This document shows, one piece after another, positions 35,162 through 44,019 of a DNA stretch of 64,000 bases; positions within the stretch are counted from its first letter, which is position 1, and each line of letters begins with the position of its first letter. The notes below the pieces were generated by a model. It was given only the letters and a program-made list of their open reading frames with translations. It was not told where the DNA came from and searched no databases. A program made the position numbers and the translations under genes. Origin of the DNA: Frigidibacter oleivorans (GTDB lineage Bacteria; Pseudomonadota; Alphaproteobacteria; Rhodobacterales; Rhodobacteraceae); NCBI RefSeq assembly GCF_003993775.1, contig NZ_RJRZ01000002.1:124001-188000 (forward strand), in the 5' to 3' direction.

Positions 35162-36229
35162 ATGAGCGACGGCAGCAAGATCCTCGCCGAACTGAACGAC
35201 CGCAGCCGCGAGGTCTTTCGCCGCGTCGTCGAAAGCTATCTCGACTCGGGCGAGCCGGTGGGATCGCGCACCCTGACCCGCAGCATGAGCGAGAAGGTCA
35301 GCGCCGCGACCATCCGCAACGTCATGCAGGATCTGGAATATCTCGGCCTGCTCGACAGCCCGCATGTCTCGGCCGGTCGGGTGCCGACGCAGCTTGGCCT
35401 GCGGATGTTCGTCGACGGGCTGATGGAAGTCTCGACCGTGTCCGCCGCCGACCGCGAGCGCCTTGACGCCACGCTCGGCACCAACGAGGCCGACACCGCC
35501 GCGCTGTTCGACCGGGTGGGCTCTGCCCTGTCGGGCATCACCCGGGGCGCGAGCCTCGTGCTGGCGCCCAAGCACGAGGCGCCGGTGCGGCATATCGAAT
35601 TCGTGCAGCTGGGTCCCGACCGGGCGCTGGTGGTGCTGGTCTTCGCCGACGGCCATGTGGAAAACCGCGTCTTCCGCCCGCCGCTCGGCCAGACCCCGAG
35701 CTCGATGCGCGAGGCGTCGAACTTCCTGAACGCGCTGGCCGAGGGCAAGACCCTGTCGGAACTGCGCAGCCATATCGGGCGCGAGATCGTGGCCCGGCGG
35801 CAGGAGCTCGACATCCTCGCGCGGGAACTGGTCGAATCGGGCGGGGTGCTGTGGGAAAACGAGGGCGGGCCCTATGAACGGCTGATCGTGCGCGGCCGCG
35901 CCAACCTGATCAACGCGGCCGAGGCCGAGGAGCTGAACCGCATCCGCGAACTCTTCGACGATCTGGAACGCAAGCGCGACATCGCCGACTTCCTCGAACT
36001 GGCGGAAACCGGCGAGGGCGTGCGCATCTTCATCGGATCCGAAAACAAACTCTTCTCACTTTCGGGTTCCTCTCTGGTGGTCTCTCCCTATATGAACGCT
36101 GACCGTAAGATCATCGGCGCCGTCGGCGTCATCGGCCCGACCCGGCTGAACTATGGGCGGATCGTGCCGATCGTCGACTATACGGCGCAACTGGTCGGGC
36201 GCCTGCTGTCCGACCGGCGCAAGGGGTAG
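35162..36229 (+). CDS. hrcA: HrcA, heat-shock transcriptional repressor
   Basis: HrcA represses groESL and other chaperone genes via CIRCE elements and needs GroEL for folding. 355 residues: N-terminal winged helix (SREVFRRVVESYLDSGEPVG, SAATIRNVMQDLEYLGLLDS, PHVSAGRVPTQLGLRMFVD), a central GAF-like domain, and the C-terminal KLFSLSGSSLVVSPY and GAVGVIGPTRLNYGRIVPIV. grpE follows two bases after its stop codon. Confidence 0.95.
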   Translation: MSDGSKILAELNDRSREVFRRVVESYLDSGEPVGSRTLTRSMSEKVSAATIRNVMQDLEYLGLLDSPHVSAGRVPTQLGLRMFVDGLMEVSTVSAADRERLDATLGTNEADTAALFDRVGSALSGITRGASLVLAPKHEAPVRHIEFVQLGPDRALVVLVFADGHVENRVFRPPLGQTPSSMREASNFLNALAEGKTLSELRSHIGREIVARRQELDILARELVESGGVLWENEGGPYERLIVRGRANLINAAEAEELNRIRELFDDLERKRDIADFLELAETGEGVRIFIGSENKLFSLSGSSLVVSPYMNADRKIIGAVGVIGPTRLNYGRIVPIVDYTAQLVGRLLSDRRKG

Positions 36230-36231
36230 AC

Positions 36232-36774
36232 ATGAGCGAGACGAAGAAAGACGAGATTCTCGAGGATCAGGCGCAGATCGCCGAACCCGCCGACGAGGCC
36301 GGCTTCGACGAGATCGAGGCGATCCGGGCCGAACGCGACGAGCTGCGCGACCGGTTCATGCGCGCGCTCGCCGATGCCGAGAACTCGCGCAAGCGGGCCG
36401 ACCGCGACCGGCGCGAGGCCGAACAATATGGCGGATCGAAGCTCGCCCGCGACCTGCTGCCGGTGCATGACGCGCTGAAGCGGGCGCTCGACGCGGCGGG
36501 CGACGAACAGCGCGCCGCCGCCGCCGCGCTGATCGAGGGCGTGGAGCTGACCCTGCGCGAACTGACCAATGTCTTCGTCAAGCACGGCATGACCCCGGTG
36601 GCGCCCAAGGTCGGCGATACCTTCGACCCGCAGCTGCACCAGGCGATGTTCGAGGCGCCGCTGCCCGGCACCAAGGCCGGCGACATCATCCAGGTGATGG
36701 CCGAGGGCTTCATGCTGCACGACCGGCTGCTGCGCCCGGCGCAGGTGGGCGTCAGTTCCATGCCGAAGTCCTGA
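36232..36774 (+). CDS. grpE: GrpE, DnaK nucleotide-exchange factor
   Basis: Cochaperone that releases ADP from DnaK. 180 residues: acidic N-terminus, long coiled-coil helix (FDEIEAIRAERDELRDRFMR, ALADAENSRKRADRDRREAE) and C-terminal beta-wing domain (FDPQLHQAMFEAPLPGTKAG, DIIQVMAEGFMLHDRLLRPA). Cotranscribed with hrcA; dnaK and dnaJ are not in the window. Confidence 0.96.
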   Translation: MSETKKDEILEDQAQIAEPADEAGFDEIEAIRAERDELRDRFMRALADAENSRKRADRDRREAEQYGGSKLARDLLPVHDALKRALDAAGDEQRAAAAALIEGVELTLRELTNVFVKHGMTPVAPKVGDTFDPQLHQAMFEAPLPGTKAGDIIQVMAEGFMLHDRLLRPAQVGVSSMPKS

Positions 36775-36789
36775 CGGCTGCCGTCGCCC

Positions 36790-36810
36790 GCGGGGGTTTC
36801 ACACCCCCGC
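36790..36810 (+). terminator. GC hairpin downstream of grpE
   Basis: GCGGGGGT and ACCCCCGC pair around loop TTCAC, 15 bases after the grpE stop. No T tract, so a weak or Rho-assisted terminator. Confidence 0.45.
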
Positions 36811-36811
36811 A

Positions 36812-37002
36812 CCCCCGCGGGATATTTCCGCCGACAAGAAGGTGCCCGCCGGCTTCGGGCGGCACGGCCCGCCCTTTTCACAGGGGCGGGCCGCTTCTCG
36901 TCGGGCGGTCATCGGCGTCCCCGCCTGTACCGCATCCCGATGCTGCGGCATCCCGGTTAAGGAAAGCTTGCGCGCTTCTTGTCGGCGCAAATATCCCGGG
37001 GG
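36812..37002. repeat. Inverted pair of intergenic repeats between grpE and mutS
   Basis: Copy 1 (36812-36841) contains GGGATATTTCCGCCGACAAG. Copy 2 lies on the other strand (36975-37002) and there reads GGGATATTTGCGCCGACAAG, one base different over that span. Between them is a further hairpin (CGGCCCGCCC / GGGCGGGCCG, 36865-36893). I recall near-identical sequences after many genes in Rhodobacteraceae genomes. A degenerate third copy is present near 50.0 kb. Confidence 0.7.
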
Positions 37003-37003
37003 A

Positions 37004-37035
37004 GTCCGCCGCAGGCGGACGGGGGCAGCGCCCCC
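37004..37035 (-). terminator. Double hairpin after mutS
   Basis: GTCCGCC-GCA-GGCGGAC (37004-37020) and GGGGGC-AGC-GCCCCC (37021-37035) stand back to back, six bases beyond the mutS stop. Typical of the tail of the Rhodobacteraceae intergenic repeat; likely 3' end structure. Confidence 0.5.
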
Positions 37036-37041
37036 ATCCCG

Positions 37042-39678
37042 TTACCCCTCCAGCAGTGCCTTCAGGTCGTAAAGCGCCTGCAACGCCGCCCGCGGCGACA
37101 GCTCGTCGGGGTGCAGCGCCGCGAGCCGTGCCTCGACCGGCGAGGGGCCTTTCGGCACGGCGGCCGAGGCGGGCGGCGCTGCCCGGCTGAACAGCGGCAG
37201 GTCGTCGACGATGGCGGCCTTGCGCGCGCCGCCTTCGCGGTCGCCCTTTTCCAGCGCCTCCAGCACCACGCGGGCGCGGTCGATCACCGCGGGCGGCAGC
37301 CCCGCCAGCCGCGCCACCTGCACGCCATAGCTGCGATCGGCCGCGCCCTGCCGCACCTCGTGCAGGAAGATGACCTCGCCCTCCCATTCCTTCACCGCGA
37401 CGGTGGCATTCTCGACCCCCGGCAGCTTGGCGGCGAGCGCCGTCATTTCGTGATAATGGGTGGCGAACAGCGCGCGGCAGCGGTTGACCCCGTGCAGATG
37501 TTCCAGCACCGCCCAGGCAATCGACAGCCCGTCCCAGGTCGCGGTGCCGCGCCCGATCTCGTCGAGGATCACTAGCGCGCGGTCGTCGGCGCGGTTGAGG
37601 ATCGCCGCCGTCTCGACCATTTCGACCATGAAGGTGGACCGGCCGCGGGCCAGGTCGTCGGCGGCGCCGACCCGGCTGAAGAGCTGGCTGACGAGGCCGA
37701 TATGCGCCCGCTCTGCCGGAACGAAGGCGCCGGCCTGCGCCAGCAGCGCGATCAGCGCGTTCTGCCGCAGGAAGGTGGACTTGCCGGCCATGTTCGGGCC
37801 GGTCAGCAGCCAGACCGCCGGGGTCCCGCCCTCGGTCAGCGCGCAATCATTGGCGACGAAGGGCTGCCCCGCCCGGCGCAGCGCCGCCTCCACCACCGGA
37901 TGCCGCCCGCCCGCGATGGCGAAGGCGCGGCTGTCATCCATCTGCGGCTCGCACCAGCCGGCCTCGGCGGCGATCTCGGCGAAGGCCGCGGCCAGGTCGA
38001 TCTGCGCCAGCGCCTGCGCCGCCTGCCTGATCGCCGCCGCCTCGGCCAGCACGGCGGCGCGCAGGCCGTCGAAGATCCGCTTCTCGATCGCCAGCGCGTG
38101 CTGCGCCGCGTTCAGGATGCGGGTTTCCAGCTGGCTCAGCTCTACCGTGGTGAAGCGGACCTGGCTGGCCGTGGTCTGGCGATGGATGAAGCGGTCGGAC
38201 AGCGCCATCATCCGCTCGGCATGGGCGGAGGTCGTTTCGATGAAATAACCCAGCACGTTGTTGTGCTTGATCTTCAGGCCCGCGATGCCGGTCTCGGCGC
38301 AATAGTCGGCCTGCATCCGGGCGATGACGCCGCGCCCCTCGTCCCGCAGCGCGCGCGTCTCGTCCAGTTCCGAGTCATGTCCGGCCGCGACGAACCCGCC
38401 GTCCCGCGCCAGCAGCGGCGGTTCCGCCACCAACGCAGCGTCGAGCAGCGCCAGCACCGCCTCATGCCCGGTCAGCGCCGTGGCGGCCTCGCCCAGCAGC
38501 GGCGGCACCTCGCCGTCCAGCAGCGTCGCCACCTGGCCGGCCTGCGTCAGCCCGGCGCGGATCGCCGCCAGATCGCGCGGCCCGCCCCGGTCCAGCGCCA
38601 GCCGGCCCAGGGCGCGGTCCATGTCGGGCGCGCGGCGCAGCCGGTCGCGCAGGTCGGCGCGCAGGCGGTTGTCCTCCAGCAGCCAGCGCAGGGCGGCGTG
38701 GCGCGCGCGGATCGCGCCGAGGTCGCAGGAGGGCGCGGCGATCCGCCGGTCGAGCAGCCGCGCGCCCGCCGCCGTCACCGTGCGGTCGATGGCCGCCACC
38801 AGCGATCCCTCGCGCCCGCCCGACAGCGATTGCGTCAGTTCCAGGCTGCGCCGGGTGGCGGCGTCGATCTGCATCGCGCTGCCGGCGGTTTCGCGCAGGG
38901 GCGGGCGCAGCAACGGCAGCCGGCCGCGCTGCGTCAGGTCGAGATAATCGACGATCGCCCCCATCGCCGCCAGTTCCGCCCGGCCGAAGCTGCCGAAGGC
39001 GTCCAGCGTGGCGGTGCCGTACAGGTCGCAGAGCCGCCGTTCCGCCCCGGCGGAATCGAAGCTGGCGCGCGCCAGCGGCGTCAGCGCCGCCTGCGCCTCG
39101 GCGGCGAGCGGGCGCAGGTCCGCCTCGCGCGCATCCGCCACCAGCAGCTCGCGCGGGGCGAGCCGCGCCAGTTCGGGCGGCAGGCGCACCAGCGGGCAGT
39201 CGGCCACCCGGAATTCGCCGGTGGAGATATCGACCCAGGCCAGCGCCGCCGCGTCGCGCACCTCGGCCCAGGCGGCGAGGAAGTTGTGACGCCGCGCCTC
39301 CAGCAGCGATTCCTCGGTCAGGGTGCCGGGGGTGACCAGCCGCACCACGTCGCGCGCCACCACGGATTTCGCCCCGCGCTTCTTCGCCTCGGCCGGGTCT
39401 TCCAGCTGTTCGGCGATGGCGACGCGAAATCCCTTGCGGATCAGGGTCAGCAGATAGCCCTCGGCCGCATGGACCGGCACGCCGCACATCGGGATGTCCT
39501 GCCCCAGATGCTGGCCCCGCTTCGTCAGCGCGATGTCGAGCGCCGCCGCCGCCGCCACCGCGTCGTCGAAGAACATCTCGTAGAAATCGCCCATCCGGTA
39601 GAACAGCAGCGCGCCCGGATTGGCGGCCCGGATCTGCAGATATTGCGCCATCATCGGCGTTGCGGTCGGTTCGGACAA
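37042..39678 (-). CDS. mutS: MutS, DNA mismatch-recognition ATPase
   Basis: Recognises base mismatches and small loops and recruits MutL. 878 residues: the mismatch-binding [11 protein letters not shown] near the N-terminus (Phe-x-Glu wedge), connector, clamp and lever domains, and the ATPase with Walker [10 protein letters not shown] (about 622-630), [15 protein letters not shown] and [21 protein letters not shown]-terminal [17 protein letters not shown] is the tetramer tail. Stands alone, convergent with grpE. Confidence 0.97.
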   Translation of the reverse strand: MSEPTATPMMAQYLQIRAANPGALLFYRMGDFYEMFFDDAVAAAAALDIALTKRGQHLGQDIPMCGVPVHAAEGYLLTLIRKGFRVAIAEQLEDPAEAKKRGAKSVVARDVVRLVTPGTLTEESLLEARRHNFLAAWAEVRDAAALAWVDISTGEFRVADCPLVRLPPELARLAPRELLVADAREADLRPLAAEAQAALTPLARASFDSAGAERRLCDLYGTATLDAFGSFGRAELAAMGAIVDYLDLTQRGRLPLLRPPLRETAGSAMQIDAATRRSLELTQSLSGGREGSLVAAIDRTVTAAGARLLDRRIAAPSCDLGAIRARHAALRWLLEDNRLRADLRDRLRRAPDMDRALGRLALDRGGPRDLAAIRAGLTQAGQVATLLDGEVPPLLGEAATALTGHEAVLALLDAALVAEPPLLARDGGFVAAGHDSELDETRALRDEGRGVIARMQADYCAETGIAGLKIKHNNVLGYFIETTSAHAERMMALSDRFIHRQTTASQVRFTTVELSQLETRILNAAQHALAIEKRIFDGLRAAVLAEAAAIRQAAQALAQIDLAAAFAEIAAEAGWCEPQMDDSRAFAIAGGRHPVVEAALRRAGQPFVANDCALTEGGTPAVWLLTGPNMAGKSTFLRQNALIALLAQAGAFVPAERAHIGLVSQLFSRVGAADDLARGRSTFMVEMVETAAILNRADDRALVILDEIGRGTATWDGLSIAWAVLEHLHGVNRCRALFATHYHEMTALAAKLPGVENATVAVKEWEGEVIFLHEVRQGAADRSYGVQVARLAGLPPAVIDRARVVLEALEKGDREGGARKAAIVDDLPLFSRAAPPASAAVPKGPSPVEARLAALHPDELSPRAALQALYDLKALLEG

Positions 39679-39824
39679 CCTGCCCCCTTTGCCTGCCCCG
39701 TCTTGGCTGTCCGCGGACCCTAGCGAAGCCCGGGCGCAGGGAAAAGGCCGGGCGCGCGGATCGGTTGTGGGGGCCGGTCCGCGCAGCTAGGATTCGCCCG
39801 GACGCAGGATCAGGCAGGGCGGCG

Positions 39825-40709
39825 ATGACGATCTACAACCTCGGCTCGATCAACATCGACCATGTCTATCGCCTGCCGCATCTGCCCGGCCCGGGCGAGA
39901 CGCTGGCGGCACTGGACTACCGCACCGGTCTGGGCGGCAAGGGCGCCAACCAGTCGGCGGCGGCGGCCCGGGCGGGCGCGCGGGTGGTGCATCTGGGCGC
40001 GGTGGGGCCGGATGGCGGCTGGACGCTGGACCGGCTGCGCGGCTGGGGGGTGGAGGTGGACCATGTGGCACGGGTCGAGGCTGCCACCGGCCATGCGATC
40101 ATCAATGTCGATGCGGCGGGTGAAAACAGCATCGTCATCCATCACGGCGCCAACCACGGCTTCGCCTTCGACGCGGTGGACCGGGCGCTGGCGGGGGCCG
40201 CGCCGGGGGACCTGTTGCTGCTGCAGAACGAGACGGCGCATCAGGCGCGGGCGGCGATGCTGGCGGCGGGGCGGGGGCTGCGGGTGATGTATTCCGCCGC
40301 CCCGTTCGAGGTGGCGGCGGTGCAGGCGGTGCTGCCGCATGTGACGCTGCTGGCGCTGAACGCGGTCGAGGCGGCGCAGCTTTCCGCGGCGCTCGGCTGC
40401 GCGCCCGAGGCGGTGCCGGTGCCGCAGCTGCTGATCACCCGGGGGGCGGCGGGGGCGGACTGGATCGAACCTGCGCGCGGGCTGCACCTGCATGTGGCGT
40501 CGCCGAAGGTGGCGGCGGTGGACACGACCGGGGCGGGCGATACCTTCGCCGGCTATCTGGCGGCGGGGCTGGATGCGGGCGACCCGCCCGAGGCGGCCCT
40601 GCGCCGGGCGGCGGCGGCGGCGGCGCTGAAGGTGACGCGGCACGGCACGGCGGATGCGATCCCGGCCCGGGCCGAGGTCGAGGCCTTTCTGGCGGGGGCG
40701 GGCGCATGA
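39825..40709 (+). CDS. PfkB-family sugar kinase, ribokinase-like
   Basis: A 294-residue kinase. Opening YNLGSINIDHVYRLPHLPGP and GLGGKGANQSAAAARAGARV match ribokinase, including the sugar-binding GGKGANQ. PfkB signature 2 is AVDTTGAGDTFAGYLAAGL, with catalytic Asp. Ribose is the likeliest substrate but other sugars or nucleosides cannot be excluded. The start ATG is after GGCAGGGCGG. Overlaps the sulfotransferase-like gene by four bases; no ribose transporter is nearby, so the pairing is unusual for a ribose operon. Confidence 0.88.
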   Translation: MTIYNLGSINIDHVYRLPHLPGPGETLAALDYRTGLGGKGANQSAAAARAGARVVHLGAVGPDGGWTLDRLRGWGVEVDHVARVEAATGHAIINVDAAGENSIVIHHGANHGFAFDAVDRALAGAAPGDLLLLQNETAHQARAAMLAAGRGLRVMYSAAPFEVAAVQAVLPHVTLLALNAVEAAQLSAALGCAPEAVPVPQLLITRGAAGADWIEPARGLHLHVASPKVAAVDTTGAGDTFAGYLAAGLDAGDPPEAALRRAAAAAALKVTRHGTADAIPARAEVEAFLAGAGA

Positions 40710-41422
40710 ACATCGCGATGTGGTCGGGGCCGCGCAACCTGTCGACGGCGATGATGTATGCCTTCGCGGCGCGGGGCGATTGCGCGGTCTGGGACGAGCC
40801 CTTCTATGCGGCCTATCTGGCCGCGACCGGTATCGACCATCCGATGCGCGAGGCGATCGTCGCCGCGCATGAGGCCGACCCGGACATCGTCGCCCGCGCC
40901 TGCGCCGCGCCCGCGCCGGGGGGCGCGCGGCATTTCTACCAGAAGCACATGACGCTGCACATGATCGACGGTTTCGACCGGTCCTTCATCCGCGATTGCA
41001 CCAACGTCTTCCTGATCCGCCATCCCGCCCGGGTCGTCGCCTCCTACGCCGCCAAGCGCGAGGGGCCTACGCTGGCCGATCTGGGCTTCGTCCAGCAGGC
41101 GGAGCTTTACGATCAGGTGGCGGCGATGACCGGCCGCGCGCCGGTGGTGGTGGACAGCGGCGATATCCGCGCCGATCCGGCGGCGGTTCTGTCGCGGCTC
41201 TGCGCGGCGATCGGGCTGGACTTCACGCCGGCGATGCTGCACTGGCCGGCGGGGCCGAAGCCCTTCGACGGGGTCTGGGCGCCGCACTGGTACGGGGCGG
41301 TCCACCGCTCGACCGGCTTCGACGGGGCGGAAGGCCCGCTGCCGGAGCTTGCCCCGGACTATGCCGCGCTGGCCGCGGCGGCGCTGCCCTTCTACGACCG
41401 GCTGGCGGCGGTCAGGATCTAG
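40706..41422 (+). CDS. Sulfotransferase-like protein
   Basis: A 238-residue P-loop-type protein resembling sulfotransferases: a 5'-phosphosulfate-like loop MWSGPRNLSTAMMYAF at the N-terminus and a 3'-phosphate-like segment VFLIRHPARVVASYAAKR. Family members transfer sulfate from PAPS, but many bacterial homologues have no known acceptor. Start overlaps the kinase stop (ATGA). Its stop overlaps the stop of the convergent SCP2 gene by four bases (CTAG). Confidence 0.75.
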   Translation: MNIAMWSGPRNLSTAMMYAFAARGDCAVWDEPFYAAYLAATGIDHPMREAIVAAHEADPDIVARACAAPAPGGARHFYQKHMTLHMIDGFDRSFIRDCTNVFLIRHPARVVASYAAKREGPTLADLGFVQQAELYDQVAAMTGRAPVVVDSGDIRADPAAVLSRLCAAIGLDFTPAMLHWPAGPKPFDGVWAPHWYGAVHRSTGFDGAEGPLPELAPDYAALAAAALPFYDRLAAVRI

Positions 41423-41703
41423 CCGATCAGCTTCGACAGCTTCATCGCCACGGCGGCATTGCCCTGCAGCTTGATCTTGCCGGTGACCAGCGCGGTCATC
41501 GGGTTCAGGTTGCCCGACAGCAGCTTCACCAGGTTCTCCTCGCTGATCTTCAGCGTGCAGTCGGTATCGCGATCCACCCGGCTGGCGCCGCCATCGGCCA
41601 GCACGATCACGCCGCCTTCTCCACAATCAAATTTCAGCGAGCCCTCGAAGGGCTTTTCCTTCAGCTTGCGGTCGATGCGGGCGGCGATGTCGTCGAGTGT
41701 CAT
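41419..41703 (-). CDS. SCP2 sterol-binding domain protein
   Basis: A 94-residue stand-alone SCP2 domain: LKFDCGEGGVIVLADGGA, TDCTLKISEENLVKLLSGNL and PMTALVTGKIKLQGNAAVAM. SCP2 domains bind lipids or acyl chains in a hydrophobic tunnel; small alphaproteobacterial versions are uncharacterised. Divergent from ada, convergent and overlapping with the sulfotransferase-like gene. Confidence 0.9.
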   Translation of the reverse strand: MTLDDIAARIDRKLKEKPFEGSLKFDCGEGGVIVLADGGASRVDRDTDCTLKISEENLVKLLSGNLNPMTALVTGKIKLQGNAAVAMKLSKLIG

Positions 41704-41860
41704 CTGGATCTCCGGCTGTGCGGGGGCATCTGGCGCGGCGGGCGGGGCGCTGTCCAGCGGGGCGCGGCGTCACGGGCGCGAATTCGCCAGAGGGCCGCGA
41801 TCGGAAATCCACGCCCGGAAACCGGCGGACAGGCGGGGCGGCTCGTGTCAGGATCGGCGC

Positions 41861-43012
41861 ATGACCCTGTTCCCGCTTCCCCCCGACGACGTGCTTTATG
41901 ACGCGCTTCTGGCCCGCGATCCGGGCTGGGACGGGCGCGCCTATGTCTGCGTCGCCTCCACCGGCATCTTCTGCCGGCTGACCTGCCCGGCGCGCAAGCC
42001 GCTGCGCGCCAATTGCAGCTTTCGCGCGACGGTGGCCGAATGCCTCGACGCCGGGTTCCGGCCCTGCCGACGCTGCCATCCGCTGGCGCCCGAGGCCGGG
42101 GCCGACCCCGCCATCGCCACCCTGACCGAGGCGCTGGAGGCCGATCCCGCCCGGCGCTGGAGCGAGGCGGACGTGGCCGCGATGGGCTTCGACCCCTCGA
42201 CCGTGCGCCGCGCCTTTCGCCGGCAGTTCGGCATCACCTTCCTCGACATGGCGCGGCTGCGCCGGGTGCAGGCGGGCATGACGGAAATTGCCCGCGGCGG
42301 GCGGGTGATCGACGCGCAGCTGGAGGCGGGGTTCGACAGCCCGAGCGCCTTTCGCGCCGCCTTCGCCCGGCTGATGGGCGGCAGCCCGGCAGAATTCGCG
42401 GGCGACGCGCTGCTGCGGGCGGACTGGATCGACACGCCACTGGGGCCGATGGTGGCGGTGGCCGATGCCCATGCGCTGCACCTGCTGGAATTCGCCGACC
42501 GCCGCGCGCTGCCGTCGGAACTGGCGGTGCTGCGGCGGCAGGCGGGCGGCATCGGGCTGGGCCGCACCGCACCCATGGAGCAGGTGGCCGGGGAACTGGA
42601 CCGCTTCTTCGCCGCCCGCAGCGCCCGGTTCGAGGTGCCGCTGGCCCTGGCCGGCAGCCCCTTCACCCGCATGGTCTGGCAGGAACTGCGCCGCATCCCG
42701 GCGGGCGAGACGCGCAGCTATGCCGCGCTCGCGCAGTCCATCGGCAGGCCCACGGCGGTGCGGGCGGTGGCGCGCGCCAATGGCGCCAACCGCATCGCGC
42801 TGGTGATCCCCTGCCACCGGGTGATCGGCGCCGACGGCTCGCTCACCGGCTATGGCGGCGGGCTGTGGCGCAAGCAGGCGCTGATAGACCTGGAACGCCG
42901 GCTACAGCAGCACCAGCCGGATCAGGAAGGCGACGCTGCCCACCGCCGCCACCCCCGCCAGCCACAGCAGCACGAACCAGCCCAGCCGGCGCAGGACCTG
43001 CGGCATCAGTGA
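41861..43012 (+). CDS. ada: Ada, DNA methylphosphotriester and O6-alkylguanine repair protein/activator
   Basis: Ada repairs alkylated DNA and, once methylated on its N-terminal Cys, activates the adaptive response. 383 residues. The N-domain has all four Zn cysteines at E. coli positions (Cys38, 42, 69, 72; GIFCRLTC and PCRRC). An AraC-type HTH follows (about 75-180; FDSPSAFRAAFARLMGGSPA), then the O6-alkylguanine transferase with IPCHRVIG (acceptor Cys318). After about residue 347 it continues with a 36-residue Gln/His/Pro-rich tail that is the antisense of the DUF2474 gene; that tail is probably not functional. The ATG giving MTLFPLPPDD was chosen for the E. coli-like spacing. Confidence 0.93.
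   Translation: MTLFPLPPDDVLYDALLARDPGWDGRAYVCVASTGIFCRLTCPARKPLRANCSFRATVAECLDAGFRPCRRCHPLAPEAGADPAIATLTEALEADPARRWSEADVAAMGFDPSTVRRAFRRQFGITFLDMARLRRVQAGMTEIARGGRVIDAQLEAGFDSPSAFRAAFARLMGGSPAEFAGDALLRADWIDTPLGPMVAVADAHALHLLEFADRRALPSELAVLRRQAGGIGLGRTAPMEQVAGELDRFFAARSARFEVPLALAGSPFTRMVWQELRRIPAGETRSYAALAQSIGRPTAVRAVARANGANRIALVIPCHRVIGADGSLTGYGGGLWRKQALIDLERRLQQHQPDQEGDAAHRRHPRQPQQHEPAQPAQDLRHQ
42902..43006 (-). CDS. DUF2474 small subunit of the Cio-type oxidase
   Basis: A 34-residue, one-helix membrane peptide, MPQVLRRLGWFVLLWLAGVA then AVGSVAFLIRLVLL. It starts at a TGATG junction with the stop of the oxidase subunit II gene. DUF2474 peptides follow cyanide-insensitive bd-type oxidase genes and correspond to CydX-type stabilising subunits. 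The whole gene lies inside the 3' end of ada on the opposite strand. Confidence 0.85.
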   Translation of the reverse strand: MPQVLRRLGWFVLLWLAGVAAVGSVAFLIRLVLL

Positions 43013-44019
43013 TAGCCCTCTTCCGGGTCGATCTTGCCGCGGAACACCCAATAGGCATAGGCGGTATAGGCGAGGATCATCGGCAGCAGCACGACCGCCC
43101 CCGCCAGCATGAAGACCAGCGAGGATTGCGGGGCGGCCGCCTGTTCGATCGTCAGCGCGAAGGGCACCATCCAGGGGAAGAAGCTGATACCCACCCCGGC
43201 ATAGCCCAGCACGAACAGGCCGAGCGCGCAGAGGAAGGGCTGCCAGTCCGGCCCCCGCTGCAGGCCGCGCCACAGCAACAGCGCCATCCCCGCCACCAGC
43301 GCCGGGACGATGAACGAAAAGATCATCGTCGGCCATTCGAACCAGCGGTCGAGATAGCCCAGCTGCAGGAACGGCGTCCACAGGCTGACCACGCCCATGC
43401 CGGCGAGCGTGCCCGCCAGCGCCCGCCGCGCCATGTGCCGCGCCTCGTCCCGCAGGCCGCCTTCCGTCTTCAGCACCAGCCAGCAGGCGCCCAGCAGCGC
43501 ATAGCCCAGAACCAGCGCCACGCCGGTCATCAGCGAAAACGGCGTCAGCCAGTCGAACCAGCCGCCGGCATAGGCGCGGTTCTCGACCCGGATCCCCTGC
43601 ACCAGCGCGCCGAGCGCGATGCCCTGCGCGAAGGTCGCGGTGATCGAGCCGCCGAAGAAGGCCGCGTCCCAGCGGCGCGAGTCCGTCCGCCAGCGGTATT
43701 CGAAGGCGACGCCGCGAAAGATCAGCGCCAGCAGCATCACGATCAGCGGCGCGTAAAGCGCGGGCAGGATCGTGGCATAGGCCAGCGGAAACACCGCCAG
43801 CAGCCCGCCGCCGCCCAGCACCAGCCACGTCTCGTTGCCGTCCCAGACCGGCGCGACGGAGTTCATCATCACGTCGCGGTCGTGCTTCTCCGGGAACAGC
43901 GGGAACAGGATGCCGATGCCCAGATCGAAGCCGTCCATGATGACATAGGCCAGCACCGCGAAGGCGATGATCGCCGCCCAGACATAGGCGAGGGGCAGGG
44001 ACGCAAGGTCAAAGGGCAT
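43006..44019 (-). CDS. cydB: Cytochrome bd-type (Cio) quinol oxidase subunit II
   Basis: Membrane subunit of the bd-type oxidase. 337 residues, about eight helices; family start YVWAAIIAFAVLAYVIMDGF DLGIGILFP, and WDGNETWLVLGGGGLLAVFP, the signature stretch. Starts within the last bases of the subunit I gene. With the short Q-loop in subunit I, it fits the cyanide-insensitive CioB branch; cydB and cioB are alternative names. Confidence 0.93.
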   Translation of the reverse strand: MPFDLASLPLAYVWAAIIAFAVLAYVIMDGFDLGIGILFPLFPEKHDRDVMMNSVAPVWDGNETWLVLGGGGLLAVFPLAYATILPALYAPLIVMLLALIFRGVAFEYRWRTDSRRWDAAFFGGSITATFAQGIALGALVQGIRVENRAYAGGWFDWLTPFSLMTGVALVLGYALLGACWLVLKTEGGLRDEARHMARRALAGTLAGMGVVSLWTPFLQLGYLDRWFEWPTMIFSFIVPALVAGMALLLWRGLQRGPDWQPFLCALGLFVLGYAGVGISFFPWMVPFALTIEQAAAPQSSLVFMLAGAVVLLPMILAYTAYAYWVFRGKIDPEEGYH

